Below, piece by piece: positions 47,390 through 57,475 of a stretch of 64,000 nucleotides of DNA; the stretch's first letter is position 1, and each line of letters begins with the position of its first letter. Origin of the DNA: Candidatus Poribacteria bacterium. Lineage in GTDB: Bacteria; Poribacteria; WGA-4E; UBA9662. The stretch is taken from NCBI GenBank assembly GCA_002709695.1, contig PAQF01000077.1:1-64000 (forward strand). Reading direction: 5' to 3'. Below the pieces are notes generated by a model. It made no database searches, had not been told where the DNA came from, and worked only from the letters and a program-made list of their open reading frames with translations. The position numbers were made by a program, and so were the translations under genes.

Positions 47390-50032
47390 ATGTTAACTTT
47401 GATCAGTATGCTTTTCACTATTGAAACTCATCCCCTTGGGGGACAAAGTGCTGCGGAGGTCTGGCAATCTCTAAGACGTTTAAATACTACGGGAACAGTA
47501 CTTCATACTACTGCACATCCGGATGATGAAGATGGTGCTTTACTAACGTGGTTGAGTCGGGGACAAGGAATTCGCACCGGATTATTCTCACTCACCAGAG
47601 GCGAAGGTGGTGCCAATCTTATTGGACCTGAGTTGTTCGATGCGCTTGGTATCTTACGAACGGAGGAACAACTGGTAACAGCCCAACATTATGATGTTGA
47701 TCTCTTCTTTGGTAAGACCGTTGATTTTGGTTATTCCAAACGACTAGATGAATCAATAGAAAAATGGGGGCACCAGTTCTTACTGGAAGATACTGTTAGA
47801 ATAATTCGAACTTATCGGCCTCAAGTAATTATTGCGCGCTTCGCAGGTCATTCAGGTGATGGTCATGGTCACCACCAGGCATCTGGGGTAGTGACCCGGG
47901 AAGCATTTAGTATAGCGGCTGACCCAACTCAATTTCCTGAACAGATTCGTGCCGGGTTGCATCCTTGGCAAGCACAAAAATTGTATATAACACCGTCTCG
48001 CTGGCGAAGGGGCAACGACACTGAACCACCAAACTTACTGCGGATTGATACAGGAGAATATGACTCACTGCTTGGGTGTTCTTATCATGAAATTGCCCGC
48101 AGAGGACTAAGTTACCAAAGATCACAAGGTGTCGGACAAAGGCAGGCTTCCAGAGGGAACTGGTTTTCTTCACTCCAACTGGTTGATACAATTCTGCCCG
48201 CAGATAAATTGGAGAAAGGACCTTTTGACGGTATTGATACGACTATTATGGGAATGAGTCGTTTTACCGAACAGAACGTTGATCTAAATGTCATGTTAGT
48301 CAAACTTCAAAGGTCTATTGAAGATGCCTTAGTTACTTGCTCACATCGACAACCATGGGTTGTTTTACCTTACTTGGCTGTGGGTTTGCGACAAACACGG
48401 GAATTGATCGAAACCATTGGAGCTAAGGAACTTCAAGAATTTAATAAGAACCACCTATACTTTCTATTGAAAAACAAAGAAAAAGAGTTTATGTATGCTG
48501 CTAACAAGGCATTGGGAATTTCGATGGAAGTACTAGTTGACCCTCCCTTAGCTGAAGAAGGTACTCCTAGTTTTTTTCGCTCACCAGAAACATTCAATGT
48601 TGCAATTCCAGGTCAAGTGTTTACATTGACGACTAAGATAGTTAATCCAAGTCCGCTAAACATTGAACTGGTTCAATCAACTCTTCATACACCAGAAAAC
48701 TGGGGAGTTCGAAACCTTCGGCAAAATTTGGCTGTGCTGGGTCACAATGGTGAAACCACAGCACATTTTGAAGTACGTGTGCCTGAGGATGCTGATTATT
48801 CCAAACCTTATTGGTCTCGCCAATCGGAATATTATGATGACGTTTACATGGTGGATCAACCTAAGTTTGCTCATTTGCCTTTCCCATCCCCAGAAGTTTT
48901 TGGTGTGTTAACCTACCGAATTGAAGGGATTGAGTTCAAAATGACTCAACCGGCCCAGACCGTGCGAATGATCCAACCCTTGGGTGAACGTCGTCGTTTA
49001 TTGGCTGTAGCTCCCGCTCTCAGCCTGACAGTTTCTCCTCCTATTGGAGTAATTCCGGTTACAACAGAACAACAAATCACAGTACAAGTCGAGGTTTTGA
49101 ACAACGTCAAAGGCATTGCCAAAGGGAAGATCCATCTTAAAACTCCAAAGAGCTGGGTGGTCACACCAAACGAACAGCCCCTTCATTTCACACACGAAGG
49201 GGAAATCCAGACTTTCCCCTTTCAGGTTTCAATCCCTATGAATCTTGAAGTTGGTGTCAATCACACGGTGCAAGCCATGGCTGAATACAACGGCCAAAAA
49301 TATATTGAAGGATATCAAATAATTGATCATCGAGATCTAGAACCACGTCATCTCTATCGTCCCGCATCAATGGAATTACGCACCATTGATGTCAAAGTCA
49401 AGCCGAATTTGAAGCTTGGCTACATCATGGGAGTCGGTGACAAAGTGCCACAAGCATTAGAGCAACTTGGTATCAAAGTCCAAATTCTTGGCAATGAAGA
49501 TCTTGCATTCAGTGATTTGAGTTTGTTTGACACCATTGTTGTTGGCATCCGCGCTTACGCTGTTCGGGTTGACCTCAAAGCTTATAACCGTCGACTACTT
49601 GATTATGTTCACCAAGGTGGGAATCTTATAGTACAATATCAAACCCCAGAGTTTGATGCCGCACCGTATGGACCTTATCCATATAAAATGGGGCGGCGAC
49701 CGGAGGAAGTATCGGAAGAAGAGGCTAAGATTACGATTCTGGAACCTGATCACCCAATGTTCAAAAGCCCCAATCAGATCATGCCTAGTGATTTTGATGG
49801 ATGGGTTGAAGAACGTGGGTCCAAGTTTCTAGCAGAGTGGGATTCCAGCTACAAACCTTTGCTGTCCTGTAATGATAAGGATCAAGAACCACAAAGTGGT
49901 GGCTTACTAGTCGCCCACTATGGAGCTGGTATTTATACTTATGCGGCTTATGCTTTTTATCGGCAGTTGCCTGCGGGAGTTAGCGGAGCCTATAGACTTT
50001 TTTCAAATTTAATTAGCTCTGGTGGTAATTAG
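47390..50032 (+). CDS. PIG-L family deacetylase, large multidomain
   Basis: VLHTTAHPDDEDGALLTWLSRGQGIRTGLFSLTRGEGGANLIG (AHPDDE motif) and HGHHQASG; C-terminal beta-rich and glutamine-amidotransferase-like region. Confidence 0.88.
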   Translation: MLTLISMLFTIETHPLGGQSAAEVWQSLRRLNTTGTVLHTTAHPDDEDGALLTWLSRGQGIRTGLFSLTRGEGGANLIGPELFDALGILRTEEQLVTAQHYDVDLFFGKTVDFGYSKRLDESIEKWGHQFLLEDTVRIIRTYRPQVIIARFAGHSGDGHGHHQASGVVTREAFSIAADPTQFPEQIRAGLHPWQAQKLYITPSRWRRGNDTEPPNLLRIDTGEYDSLLGCSYHEIARRGLSYQRSQGVGQRQASRGNWFSSLQLVDTILPADKLEKGPFDGIDTTIMGMSRFTEQNVDLNVMLVKLQRSIEDALVTCSHRQPWVVLPYLAVGLRQTRELIETIGAKELQEFNKNHLYFLLKNKEKEFMYAANKALGISMEVLVDPPLAEEGTPSFFRSPETFNVAIPGQVFTLTTKIVNPSPLNIELVQSTLHTPENWGVRNLRQNLAVLGHNGETTAHFEVRVPEDADYSKPYWSRQSEYYDDVYMVDQPKFAHLPFPSPEVFGVLTYRIEGIEFKMTQPAQTVRMIQPLGERRRLLAVAPALSLTVSPPIGVIPVTTEQQITVQVEVLNNVKGIAKGKIHLKTPKSWVVTPNEQPLHFTHEGEIQTFPFQVSIPMNLEVGVNHTVQAMAEYNGQKYIEGYQIIDHRDLEPRHLYRPASMELRTIDVKVKPNLKLGYIMGVGDKVPQALEQLGIKVQILGNEDLAFSDLSLFDTIVVGIRAYAVRVDLKAYNRRLLDYVHQGGNLIVQYQTPEFDAAPYGPYPYKMGRRPEEVSEEEAKITILEPDHPMFKSPNQIMPSDFDGWVEERGSKFLAEWDSSYKPLLSCNDKDQEPQSGGLLVAHYGAGIYTYAAYAFYRQLPAGVSGAYRLFSNLISSGGN

Positions 50033-50207
50033 CGGGATTATGCTTATCTTTAGCTCTATAGTAATCCACAATTAACATGAAACGTATGAGAGGCAATAGA
50101 AAACAGCTCGATTTGTTTAAAACTGTAATTATAAAATTAGTTAAGTTATTACATTGATAACTATAATAAAAGTTTGATATTAAAAACTAATATTAGGAAG
50201 TGAAATA

Positions 50208-51830
50208 ATGGCGAAACTCTCTTTAGGACTGGATGCTAGTACCCAGAGTTTATCTGCAGTCATAGTAAATATTGAAAGCGGTGATAAGTCATTTGAGCAT
50301 TCTCTGGACTATAGACGTGATAACAGGTTAAATGATTTCGGTATTCGCTCGGATTACATTATTCCTCCCCGAGTGGATGGAGAAGCTGACCAACCACCAG
50401 AAATGTTTTGGGCAGCTCTCGATGTGATGTTTGACGATATACGTACAGCCGGAATCTCATTAACAGATGTTATGGTTATCAATAACTCTGGACAACAACA
50501 TGGACATGTCTATTTAAACAAGTCAGCAAAAGAGGTTTTCCGTCAGCTAAGACAAAAAGGGAGTGGAGAAAAAGACCTCCTGAGTCTTTTAGAGGGGTGT
50601 CTTTCGTATCTATCGTCGCCTATTTGGATGACGTCGAACACGGTGGATCAAACTGAACATGTTAGAACAGCAGTAGGTGGGAAAAAAAACATGATTCGAC
50701 TTTCTGGTTCAGATGCACCTCTGAGATTTTCTGGCACAGTGATCAGAAGAGTTGCCGAACAGTTTCCTAACACATACACACTGACAGAGAACATCCAATT
50801 AATCAGCAGTCTGATTCCAGCTATACTTACAGGAAATTCGAAAGTCCCTATTGATTATGGCAATGCCTGTGGAATGTCGCTGATGGACTACTGTGATAAA
50901 ACTTGGTCTGTTGAACTGATCAAAGCTACTGCTGAAGGACTACCAGGAGGTCACACGACTTTTGGCAAGAAATTGCCTGATTTAGTTTCTCCGGATACTA
51001 TCGTTGGAAACATCGCTTCATATTTCGTAGAAAAGTATGGGTTCTTGCCCAGTTGCAAGGTTGTTGCGGGGTCCGGAGATAATCCACAGGCCAAGGTTTT
51101 GGTAGCCGGTGACTTGCTCAGTTTGGGTACCAGTTTCGTTAACATGGTTTCCACGGATGGAGATACATTTGATATGGAAGGACTAGCCAATGGTATGTAT
51201 GATGGAGTGGGTAGGCCTTTCATGTTTGGATGTAGGACTAATGGTGCAATGGTTTGGGATGAAGTGAGAGCACTTCACGATTTAGGTAAAGAAGAGTATA
51301 ATCCGGCAGAAAAAGCGTTACAGCGAATTCTCCCAGGATCGTCTGTTTTGTTCTGGCAACCCAAAAACGAGTCTTTCCCACCCTCGGGAAATTTTAATCT
51401 GATTCGTGTTACCGACTCAGAACCAACACTCGAATCTGATTACAGTGGCATTATTGACAGCAGCTTGGCTGCTGTATATATCCACTCAGAAGCTTTCACC
51501 ACGGTCAGTCAAGAATCGTTATATGTTACTGGAGGAGCAACCGATAGCCCCGAAATAATGAATCGTACAGCTGCCATATGGAATAGGGAAGTAGTACCCA
51601 TTGAAAAAGGAGGGCCTGCCTTGGGAGCTGCTGTAGCAGGAGCCTATGCGGTATGTAAAGTAGAGAGCTTATCATTCGATATAGAACAGTTTAGCCAGCA
51701 AGTGCTAAAAAGAGGGAAAGCAATTGCACCCAATCCTGCGACAGTAGCAGCGTACCATAACCCCAATGGCTACTTGGAGCAGTTTAGAATAGAAGAAGCA
51801 AAAATTATTTCCCAACACCCAATTGAATAA
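50208..51830 (+). CDS. FGGY-family carbohydrate kinase (xylulokinase-like)
   Basis: LGLDASTQSLSAVIVNIE, NNSGQQHGHVY, AGSGDNPQAKV, LYVTGGATDSPEIMNRTAAIW. Confidence 0.88.
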   Translation: MAKLSLGLDASTQSLSAVIVNIESGDKSFEHSLDYRRDNRLNDFGIRSDYIIPPRVDGEADQPPEMFWAALDVMFDDIRTAGISLTDVMVINNSGQQHGHVYLNKSAKEVFRQLRQKGSGEKDLLSLLEGCLSYLSSPIWMTSNTVDQTEHVRTAVGGKKNMIRLSGSDAPLRFSGTVIRRVAEQFPNTYTLTENIQLISSLIPAILTGNSKVPIDYGNACGMSLMDYCDKTWSVELIKATAEGLPGGHTTFGKKLPDLVSPDTIVGNIASYFVEKYGFLPSCKVVAGSGDNPQAKVLVAGDLLSLGTSFVNMVSTDGDTFDMEGLANGMYDGVGRPFMFGCRTNGAMVWDEVRALHDLGKEEYNPAEKALQRILPGSSVLFWQPKNESFPPSGNFNLIRVTDSEPTLESDYSGIIDSSLAAVYIHSEAFTTVSQESLYVTGGATDSPEIMNRTAAIWNREVVPIEKGGPALGAAVAGAYAVCKVESLSFDIEQFSQQVLKRGKAIAPNPATVAAYHNPNGYLEQFRIEEAKIISQHPIE

Positions 51831-51963
51831 AACTGTGGACATATTGTACTTCTTTTCTATTCACAAATTGGTTTGTTACAACCGAATAATTTCAAGTTTT
51901 TTCAACCCAGAATGTTCTCTTTGATCACAACTGTTGGGAACTGAAATAAAAATCAACTCAAAA

Positions 51964-53007
51964 TTATAACTTCACTCCTAAATCCTGAGCTACTGTGCAA
52001 ATGTCACTCCAAGTTTCATCTTCTACTGGAATGCCTTCTTTTAATCGATGTATTCGTGTTTTATAGGATCGCTCTCCGGGAACCATTACTTCATCAAATC
52101 CAGGGGCAGGTGTGGTTGATTTTATATAATTGATAAATTGTCCTACTTCAGCTTTGAATTCTACAAGTGGTTTGAAGGCTTCAATCCGGATTGCTTGTAC
52201 AAATAGCGCGTTACCTGACACCTCAGCGTTCATCCGAGAACAACCTGCAGGGGACAATGCTCCGGACAAAATATCCAGCACAATCGCTAGGCCGAACCCT
52301 TTATGTCCAACCGTTCCACCGAAAGGTTGGAGAGAACCTCTTGGATCAGTTACATACGCCGTTGGGTCTGTCGTTGGCCTACCCTTTGCATCCAATAGCC
52401 ATTCTTTGGGAATTTTTTCCCCTCGTTCCAATGCTAATCGAACTTTTCCACCAGCTGCAACAGCTGTTGTTAAATCCAATACAACAGGAAAATCATGATC
52501 AGAAGGAAAAGCCACCGCCAAAGAGTTGGGTGGTAGAATACGTCCAACTCCACCCCATGGAGCCATGGATAAGTCTCCTCCATGTCCGTTATTACTCACA
52601 ATACCTGCCATTCCTTGATTGGTTGCCATTAGAGGGTACCCTCCTAATCGGCCAACATGGTTACATTGATGAACAGTTACTATTCCTATAGAAGCTTCTT
52701 GAGCTTTTTGAATGGCAATTTTCATGGCCTTTACCGCGGTAACGTGTCCAAAGCCCCAATTACCATTTAATATCGCCGTAGTAGGAGTTTCCATTTCGAT
52801 CTCTAGCTTTGCCTTCGGTACGATTTTACCGGTGCGTATACCTGCAACATATTGCAAAAACCGACGTATTCCATGGGAATCATGGCCAGCGAGACTGGAT
52901 TCAACCAATAAATCTACTACAATGGTTGCTTCTTCGGGACTTGCACCCAATTTTTGATATAATTCCTGACCGATGCGTGTTAGTTCTTCCACAGAAATGA
53001 TCGGCAT
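51964..53007 (-). CDS. Malate/L-lactate dehydrogenase (Ldh_2) family protein
   Basis: GHDSHGIRRFLQYV, VHQCNHVGRLGGYP, GHKGFGLAIVLDILSGAL; same length (347 aa) as the 44620 paralog. Confidence 0.92.
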   Translation of the reverse strand: MPIISVEELTRIGQELYQKLGASPEEATIVVDLLVESSLAGHDSHGIRRFLQYVAGIRTGKIVPKAKLEIEMETPTTAILNGNWGFGHVTAVKAMKIAIQKAQEASIGIVTVHQCNHVGRLGGYPLMATNQGMAGIVSNNGHGGDLSMAPWGGVGRILPPNSLAVAFPSDHDFPVVLDLTTAVAAGGKVRLALERGEKIPKEWLLDAKGRPTTDPTAYVTDPRGSLQPFGGTVGHKGFGLAIVLDILSGALSPAGCSRMNAEVSGNALFVQAIRIEAFKPLVEFKAEVGQFINYIKSTTPAPGFDEVMVPGERSYKTRIHRLKEGIPVEDETWSDICTVAQDLGVKL

Positions 53008-53458
53008 TTATTTTTTCACCAAACAGCTAAAATGCAATATTTTAGCATTATGTATTTGTCAGACCTATTTCTATCGACCAAACTGGACGGGTATTCTTCC
53101 CGCATGACTAAAGATGAGATCAAGAAGTTGGGTTAATTCTGAGAAAACGAGATCTTGTAGATGCTGCGCAGAAACATAACGTACAACGAAGCTATTATAG
53201 CATGATTCTAAATTAAACAACCATATGTAGATCAAATAGGAAAAAGTGTATCCCTATTTCCTATTTGAAATGTAAAAGGCTGCCTACGCCTAAATCAATC
53301 ATTGTTTGTTAATCCTATTTCTGATAGAATTCATGCGTGTATTAGTTGTTATATAGTGTCAAAAAAGGAATAAGTGAAGTTATCTATAAGTCTTTTGGAA
53401 TATGAGGTCGCTACGATTTTTAAGTAGAGCAAAATTTTCTCTTCAGAAATAGCAAAAA

Positions 53459-55114
53459 ATGAAAAGGAACGTAATGGAAAACCAAATTCAAAGTGAACTG
53501 AATCTAACTCAACTTTTCATTCGTCGATGCAAACAAAGGGGGCGTCAGGCTAAGATTGCCGATTCTATGGGAATGGAATTAAGTGGTTATAAGCTACTTG
53601 CTGGCTCACTCATCATGCGCGGACTATTGCGTCAACACGTACTTGACACTGATGACGAATGTGTTGGAGTTTTGTTGCCTCCGACAGTGCCATCGGTGAT
53701 TGTTAATCTTGCATTAACACTGGATCGTCGTTCTGCTATTAATCTGAATTATACTGTTACCTCCGAAGTTTTGAATGCTTGTTTGAAACAGTGTAATATT
53801 AAACATGTTATTACCAGTCGCAAGGCTTGGGAAAAGTTCGATCTGGATCTAGAGGCTGAAATTGTCTATTTAGAAGATTTTCGCGAAAACCCTTCTCTCA
53901 AAGCTGGATTGTTCAGCAAGCTGTCAGCATTATTCTCAGCTTGTGTTACCCCAGCACAAGTATTAGAGCGTAATCTAGGATTACATGAAGTCAAGGGGAA
54001 AGATCTGCTGACTATCATTTTCACCTCTGGTTCAACTGGTGTTCCCAAAGGAGTAATGCTGACTCATGCTAATATTGGTTCTAATATCAAGGCTATTGAC
54101 CAAATTGTCAAACTTCGGAATGAAGATGTTATGATTGGCATTTTGCCCTTTTTTCACTCATTTGGATTTACCGCTACTCTTTGGGCTACGATGGCGTTGG
54201 ATATCAAGGCTGCTTATCATTTCAGTCCCTTGGAAGGTAAACAAATTGGGAAATTATGCCAGACACACAAAGGGACGATGCTTTTAGCTACACCAACATT
54301 CCTACGAGGATTCCTGCGTCGCTGTAGTCCGGAAGATTTTGCCTCGGTTGATGTAGTTGTAACTGGTGCTGAAAAATTGCCAAAGGATTTAGCTGATGCT
54401 TTTGAAGAAAAATTTAATATCCGACCGGTTGAAGGATATGGTACTACGGAATTATCACCGCTGGTTTCGGTCAACGTCCCGCCAAGCCGTTCTTCAGGTG
54501 ATTCCAAAATTGATCTGAAAGAAGGAACGGTTGGTTTGCCAGTTCCTGAGGTCACCGCCAAAGTTACTGATTTGGATACTGACGAGGAACTTGGAACTAA
54601 TGCTTCTGGTATGCTCTGGATTCAAGGTCCTAATGTCATGAAAGGTTATTATGGACGTCAAGACTTAACGGATGAGGTGATTGTAGACGGTTGGTATCGA
54701 ACTGGTGATGTCGCCGAAATAGACGATGATGGTTTCATTCGAATCACAGGCCGTGTAAGTCGGTTCTCTAAAATAGGTGGTGAAATGGTGCCCCATGTTC
54801 AGATTGAAGAAATGCTCAATGAGATCATCGAGACTGTTGATGAAGATGTTCTTATGGCAGCTGTTACAGCAGTCCCAGATAAAAAAAGAGGTGAACGGTT
54901 AATCGTCATCCACAGATCATTACAGCAATCTCCAAACGAACTGCGGGAAAAATTGGCAGACGAGAAAGGCCTACCGAATATTTTCATTCCGTCAGCAGAT
55001 AGTTTTTACGAAACCGATGAATTGCCACTGCTAGGAACTGGAAAACTTGACCTGAAAGGAATTAAGGATATGGCTATGCGTCAATTTGGCCCGATCGACA
55101 CGGACGAAGGATAA
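53459..55114 (+). CDS. AMP-dependent acyl-CoA/acyl-ACP synthetase
   Basis: IIFTSGSTGVPKGVMLTHANI, VEGYGTTELSPLVSVN, GWYRTGDVAEIDDDGFIRITGR. Confidence 0.92.
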   Translation: MKRNVMENQIQSELNLTQLFIRRCKQRGRQAKIADSMGMELSGYKLLAGSLIMRGLLRQHVLDTDDECVGVLLPPTVPSVIVNLALTLDRRSAINLNYTVTSEVLNACLKQCNIKHVITSRKAWEKFDLDLEAEIVYLEDFRENPSLKAGLFSKLSALFSACVTPAQVLERNLGLHEVKGKDLLTIIFTSGSTGVPKGVMLTHANIGSNIKAIDQIVKLRNEDVMIGILPFFHSFGFTATLWATMALDIKAAYHFSPLEGKQIGKLCQTHKGTMLLATPTFLRGFLRRCSPEDFASVDVVVTGAEKLPKDLADAFEEKFNIRPVEGYGTTELSPLVSVNVPPSRSSGDSKIDLKEGTVGLPVPEVTAKVTDLDTDEELGTNASGMLWIQGPNVMKGYYGRQDLTDEVIVDGWYRTGDVAEIDDDGFIRITGRVSRFSKIGGEMVPHVQIEEMLNEIIETVDEDVLMAAVTAVPDKKRGERLIVIHRSLQQSPNELREKLADEKGLPNIFIPSADSFYETDELPLLGTGKLDLKGIKDMAMRQFGPIDTDEG

Positions 55115-55257
55115 GTGTTTGGTCTGTGTCTAGTATCAACATCAAACGAAAAAAAACGCACCATGTCATTTCAGGGGAAATTGGGGGGGTAGCCGAAGCC
55201 CTTTCGTTCATGAGCTTCAAATTTTAATGATCCTTATCACATTGTGTAAACGTACAG

Positions 55258-55983
55258 TTATTGGATCATACTTTGCATTCTTTCCGATACCCAATTGACG
55301 GCTACATCTATCATTACTTGACCTTTTTCAGCTGTTGCGAGTTTAGCTTCATGATGGTATTCCCGATCGTTTTTCGCGCGGCTTGGATCAGAGATAGTTA
55401 GCTTAGCATTGTCGTAATTTACATCTTTCCAGTCAACATTGTTCGGAAATGCGGCTAAGGCAAAGGCCGTCTCAAATTCTGAAGCATGTCCTGGGCAATT
55501 GCCAGATGTCATCTGTTCCTCAATCAACTCGCTTGTGTAGGCTTCCCAATACGAATGAAAAGCGATATTAACACCTAAACGCTGGCGGAAATCCTCCAAT
55601 CGTTCATGAACAGGCCCTGCATTTCCTGCATGCCCATTGATAATCAGAACATTTTCAATTCCATGGCGTCTTACACTGTCACAAACATCGTATAATACTT
55701 CCCCAAATACTTCAGGGCGAAGTGTCAAAGTCCCTTTATGATCCATCCAATGTTCTGATATACCTATGGCTAAAGGGGTAGTAACAATGACTTGAGGGTA
55801 CAGCTTCTCTGCTGCCAATTTCGAAACGTGTAAGGCACTAGCTGTATCATGAATCATTGCAAGGTGTTCATTATGCTGTTCAGTACTACCAGTGGGTATA
55901 ATCGCACCTTTTAATTCTCCGGTATCAAGTGCCTCACGAATATATCTTCTTTGGTTTTCCCATAGCAAAACTGATTTAATCAT
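55258..55983 (-). CDS. Creatininase family protein
   Basis: GAIIPTGSTEQHNEHLAMIHDT, HGIENVLIINGHAGNAG, GHASEFETAFALA. Confidence 0.9.
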   Translation of the reverse strand: MIKSVLLWENQRRYIREALDTGELKGAIIPTGSTEQHNEHLAMIHDTASALHVSKLAAEKLYPQVIVTTPLAIGISEHWMDHKGTLTLRPEVFGEVLYDVCDSVRRHGIENVLIINGHAGNAGPVHERLEDFRQRLGVNIAFHSYWEAYTSELIEEQMTSGNCPGHASEFETAFALAAFPNNVDWKDVNYDNAKLTISDPSRAKNDREYHHEAKLATAEKGQVMIDVAVNWVSERMQSMIQ

Positions 55984-56063
55984 TGGCCTTTCTTACTCCA
56001 GTTTTAATATTAAAATAATCTAAATATCAGTTAAATCATCTAGAAGATTTAAACGTATAATGA

Positions 56064-57251
56064 TCATAGATTCCATCTTTCGTTTATTGGTTTTTGATAA
56101 ACTTCAATTTCTCCGGATACAACAGCTTCATAATCAACAACTTGATTGCAAGCACTCGATTCATAAATAGCTTCACAGATTGATTTTGCGCGAAGCCCCA
56201 TTTCCGCGGTGATTTCTGGCGGACGATCATGCTCGATTGCATCAATAAAATCGTAACACTCCAAAACCACACCATCAGTGAAACCATACGGAAATAGACG
56301 TTTTTTTTCCTCCTCGTCTAGACTCGACATATAATCATCTATTAAGTCTTTCATACTGTATTGGGACCCATCTTTAAGTACAATCTCTGCATCATCAAAA
56401 GGACCATGAAAAATGTCACCACTGTCAATAAGTGCTCCTTCAGTACCATAGTAAACGACATGATTAAAATCGTGCCCAGGAGCGGCCCAACTGCAGGTCC
56501 AAAGCCCAGTTACTCCATTTTTGAAATTAATGGTTGCCATCCATGTATCTTCTTGTTCATCCTGTACAAGCTCACCGGATTTGGTGACTTTGCGATCTAC
56601 GATTTGAGATACGCGTCCGTAGATTGTATCAGGATCGCCAAATAAATAGCGAATCGTATCACCGTAATGAGCACCGGAATCCATGACCATGCCACCACCA
56701 CCAAGTGACAGATCGAGCCGCCAATGCCAATTAGCTTCAGGGGTTGGGGCTCGATAACTAGCATGTTGCGCATAAAATGTCGTCATCTCACCAAGCATTT
56801 TCTTTTCATTCATTAACCACCAAGACGCTCGCCTGCTCGGCATCCTGCGGATATTCTCGGCTGTTGCTGCAATTTTATTGTTTGCTGAGGCCGCTGAAAT
56901 AATAGCGTGTGTTGCTTTGACTGTAATTCCCGTTGGTTTCTCAACCATCACATTAACACCTGCGTTCAGGCATTTAGTCGCCGCAATATGATGATAAGCA
57001 TGGGATGTACATATGTCAACACCATCCAAGTTCTCTGCCGATAGCATTTTATCTAGATCATCATAAACTGCCGGCATTCTACCAGTAGCTTCCATGACAC
57101 GAGTGGCAAAATCCTCAGCTCGTTCCTTCACAGCGTCACACATTGCTACCAACTCTACTTTGTCAGGGACAGCGTCACAAATTGTTAAGTAAGCGTTGAG
57201 GTGTCCTCCCGACATACCTCCACAACCGATAATTGCGATTCGAATAGCCAT
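56064..57251 (-). CDS. Gfo/Idh/MocA family oxidoreductase
   Basis: IAIIGCGGMSGGHLNAY Rossmann motif, VMVEKPTGITV, DSGAHYGDTIRYLFGD. Confidence 0.93.
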   Translation of the reverse strand: MAIRIAIIGCGGMSGGHLNAYLTICDAVPDKVELVAMCDAVKERAEDFATRVMEATGRMPAVYDDLDKMLSAENLDGVDICTSHAYHHIAATKCLNAGVNVMVEKPTGITVKATHAIISAASANNKIAATAENIRRMPSRRASWWLMNEKKMLGEMTTFYAQHASYRAPTPEANWHWRLDLSLGGGGMVMDSGAHYGDTIRYLFGDPDTIYGRVSQIVDRKVTKSGELVQDEQEDTWMATINFKNGVTGLWTCSWAAPGHDFNHVVYYGTEGALIDSGDIFHGPFDDAEIVLKDGSQYSMKDLIDDYMSSLDEEEKKRLFPYGFTDGVVLECYDFIDAIEHDRPPEITAEMGLRAKSICEAIYESSACNQVVDYEAVVSGEIEVYQKPINERWNL

Positions 57252-57349
57252 ACGTTACTTCCTTCCATTAGTCATCTGGTTTTCGCTTATTAGTTTCGTT
57301 TTAAAACCTAAGGTATATTGCGTGATTTTCTCCTGATAGAATTCTAGGC

Positions 57350-57371
57350 TAGTGTATAATAATATACTAGC
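57350..57371. promoter_or_regulatory. Operator-like palindrome in a divergent promoter region
   Basis: GCTAGTGTAT / ATACTAGC-type inverted repeat (one mismatch) between the minus-strand oxidoreductase and the plus-strand E2 gene. Confidence 0.4.
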
Positions 57372-57475
57372 ATGTAATTCTTCACAAATGTAGTTTTGAG
57401 AAAATCTATATTCAAGGTTGCATGATCTTCGAGTTATTTCAAATGTGCTTTTGAGTTTCGGTTGAGAATACAGCT

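Noticed and set aside
52130-53000. Plus-strand ORFs 52130..52498, 52191..52691, 52712..52957 and 52809..53000
   Set aside because: Antisense to the intact Ldh_2 gene 51964..53007, which has family motifs throughout.
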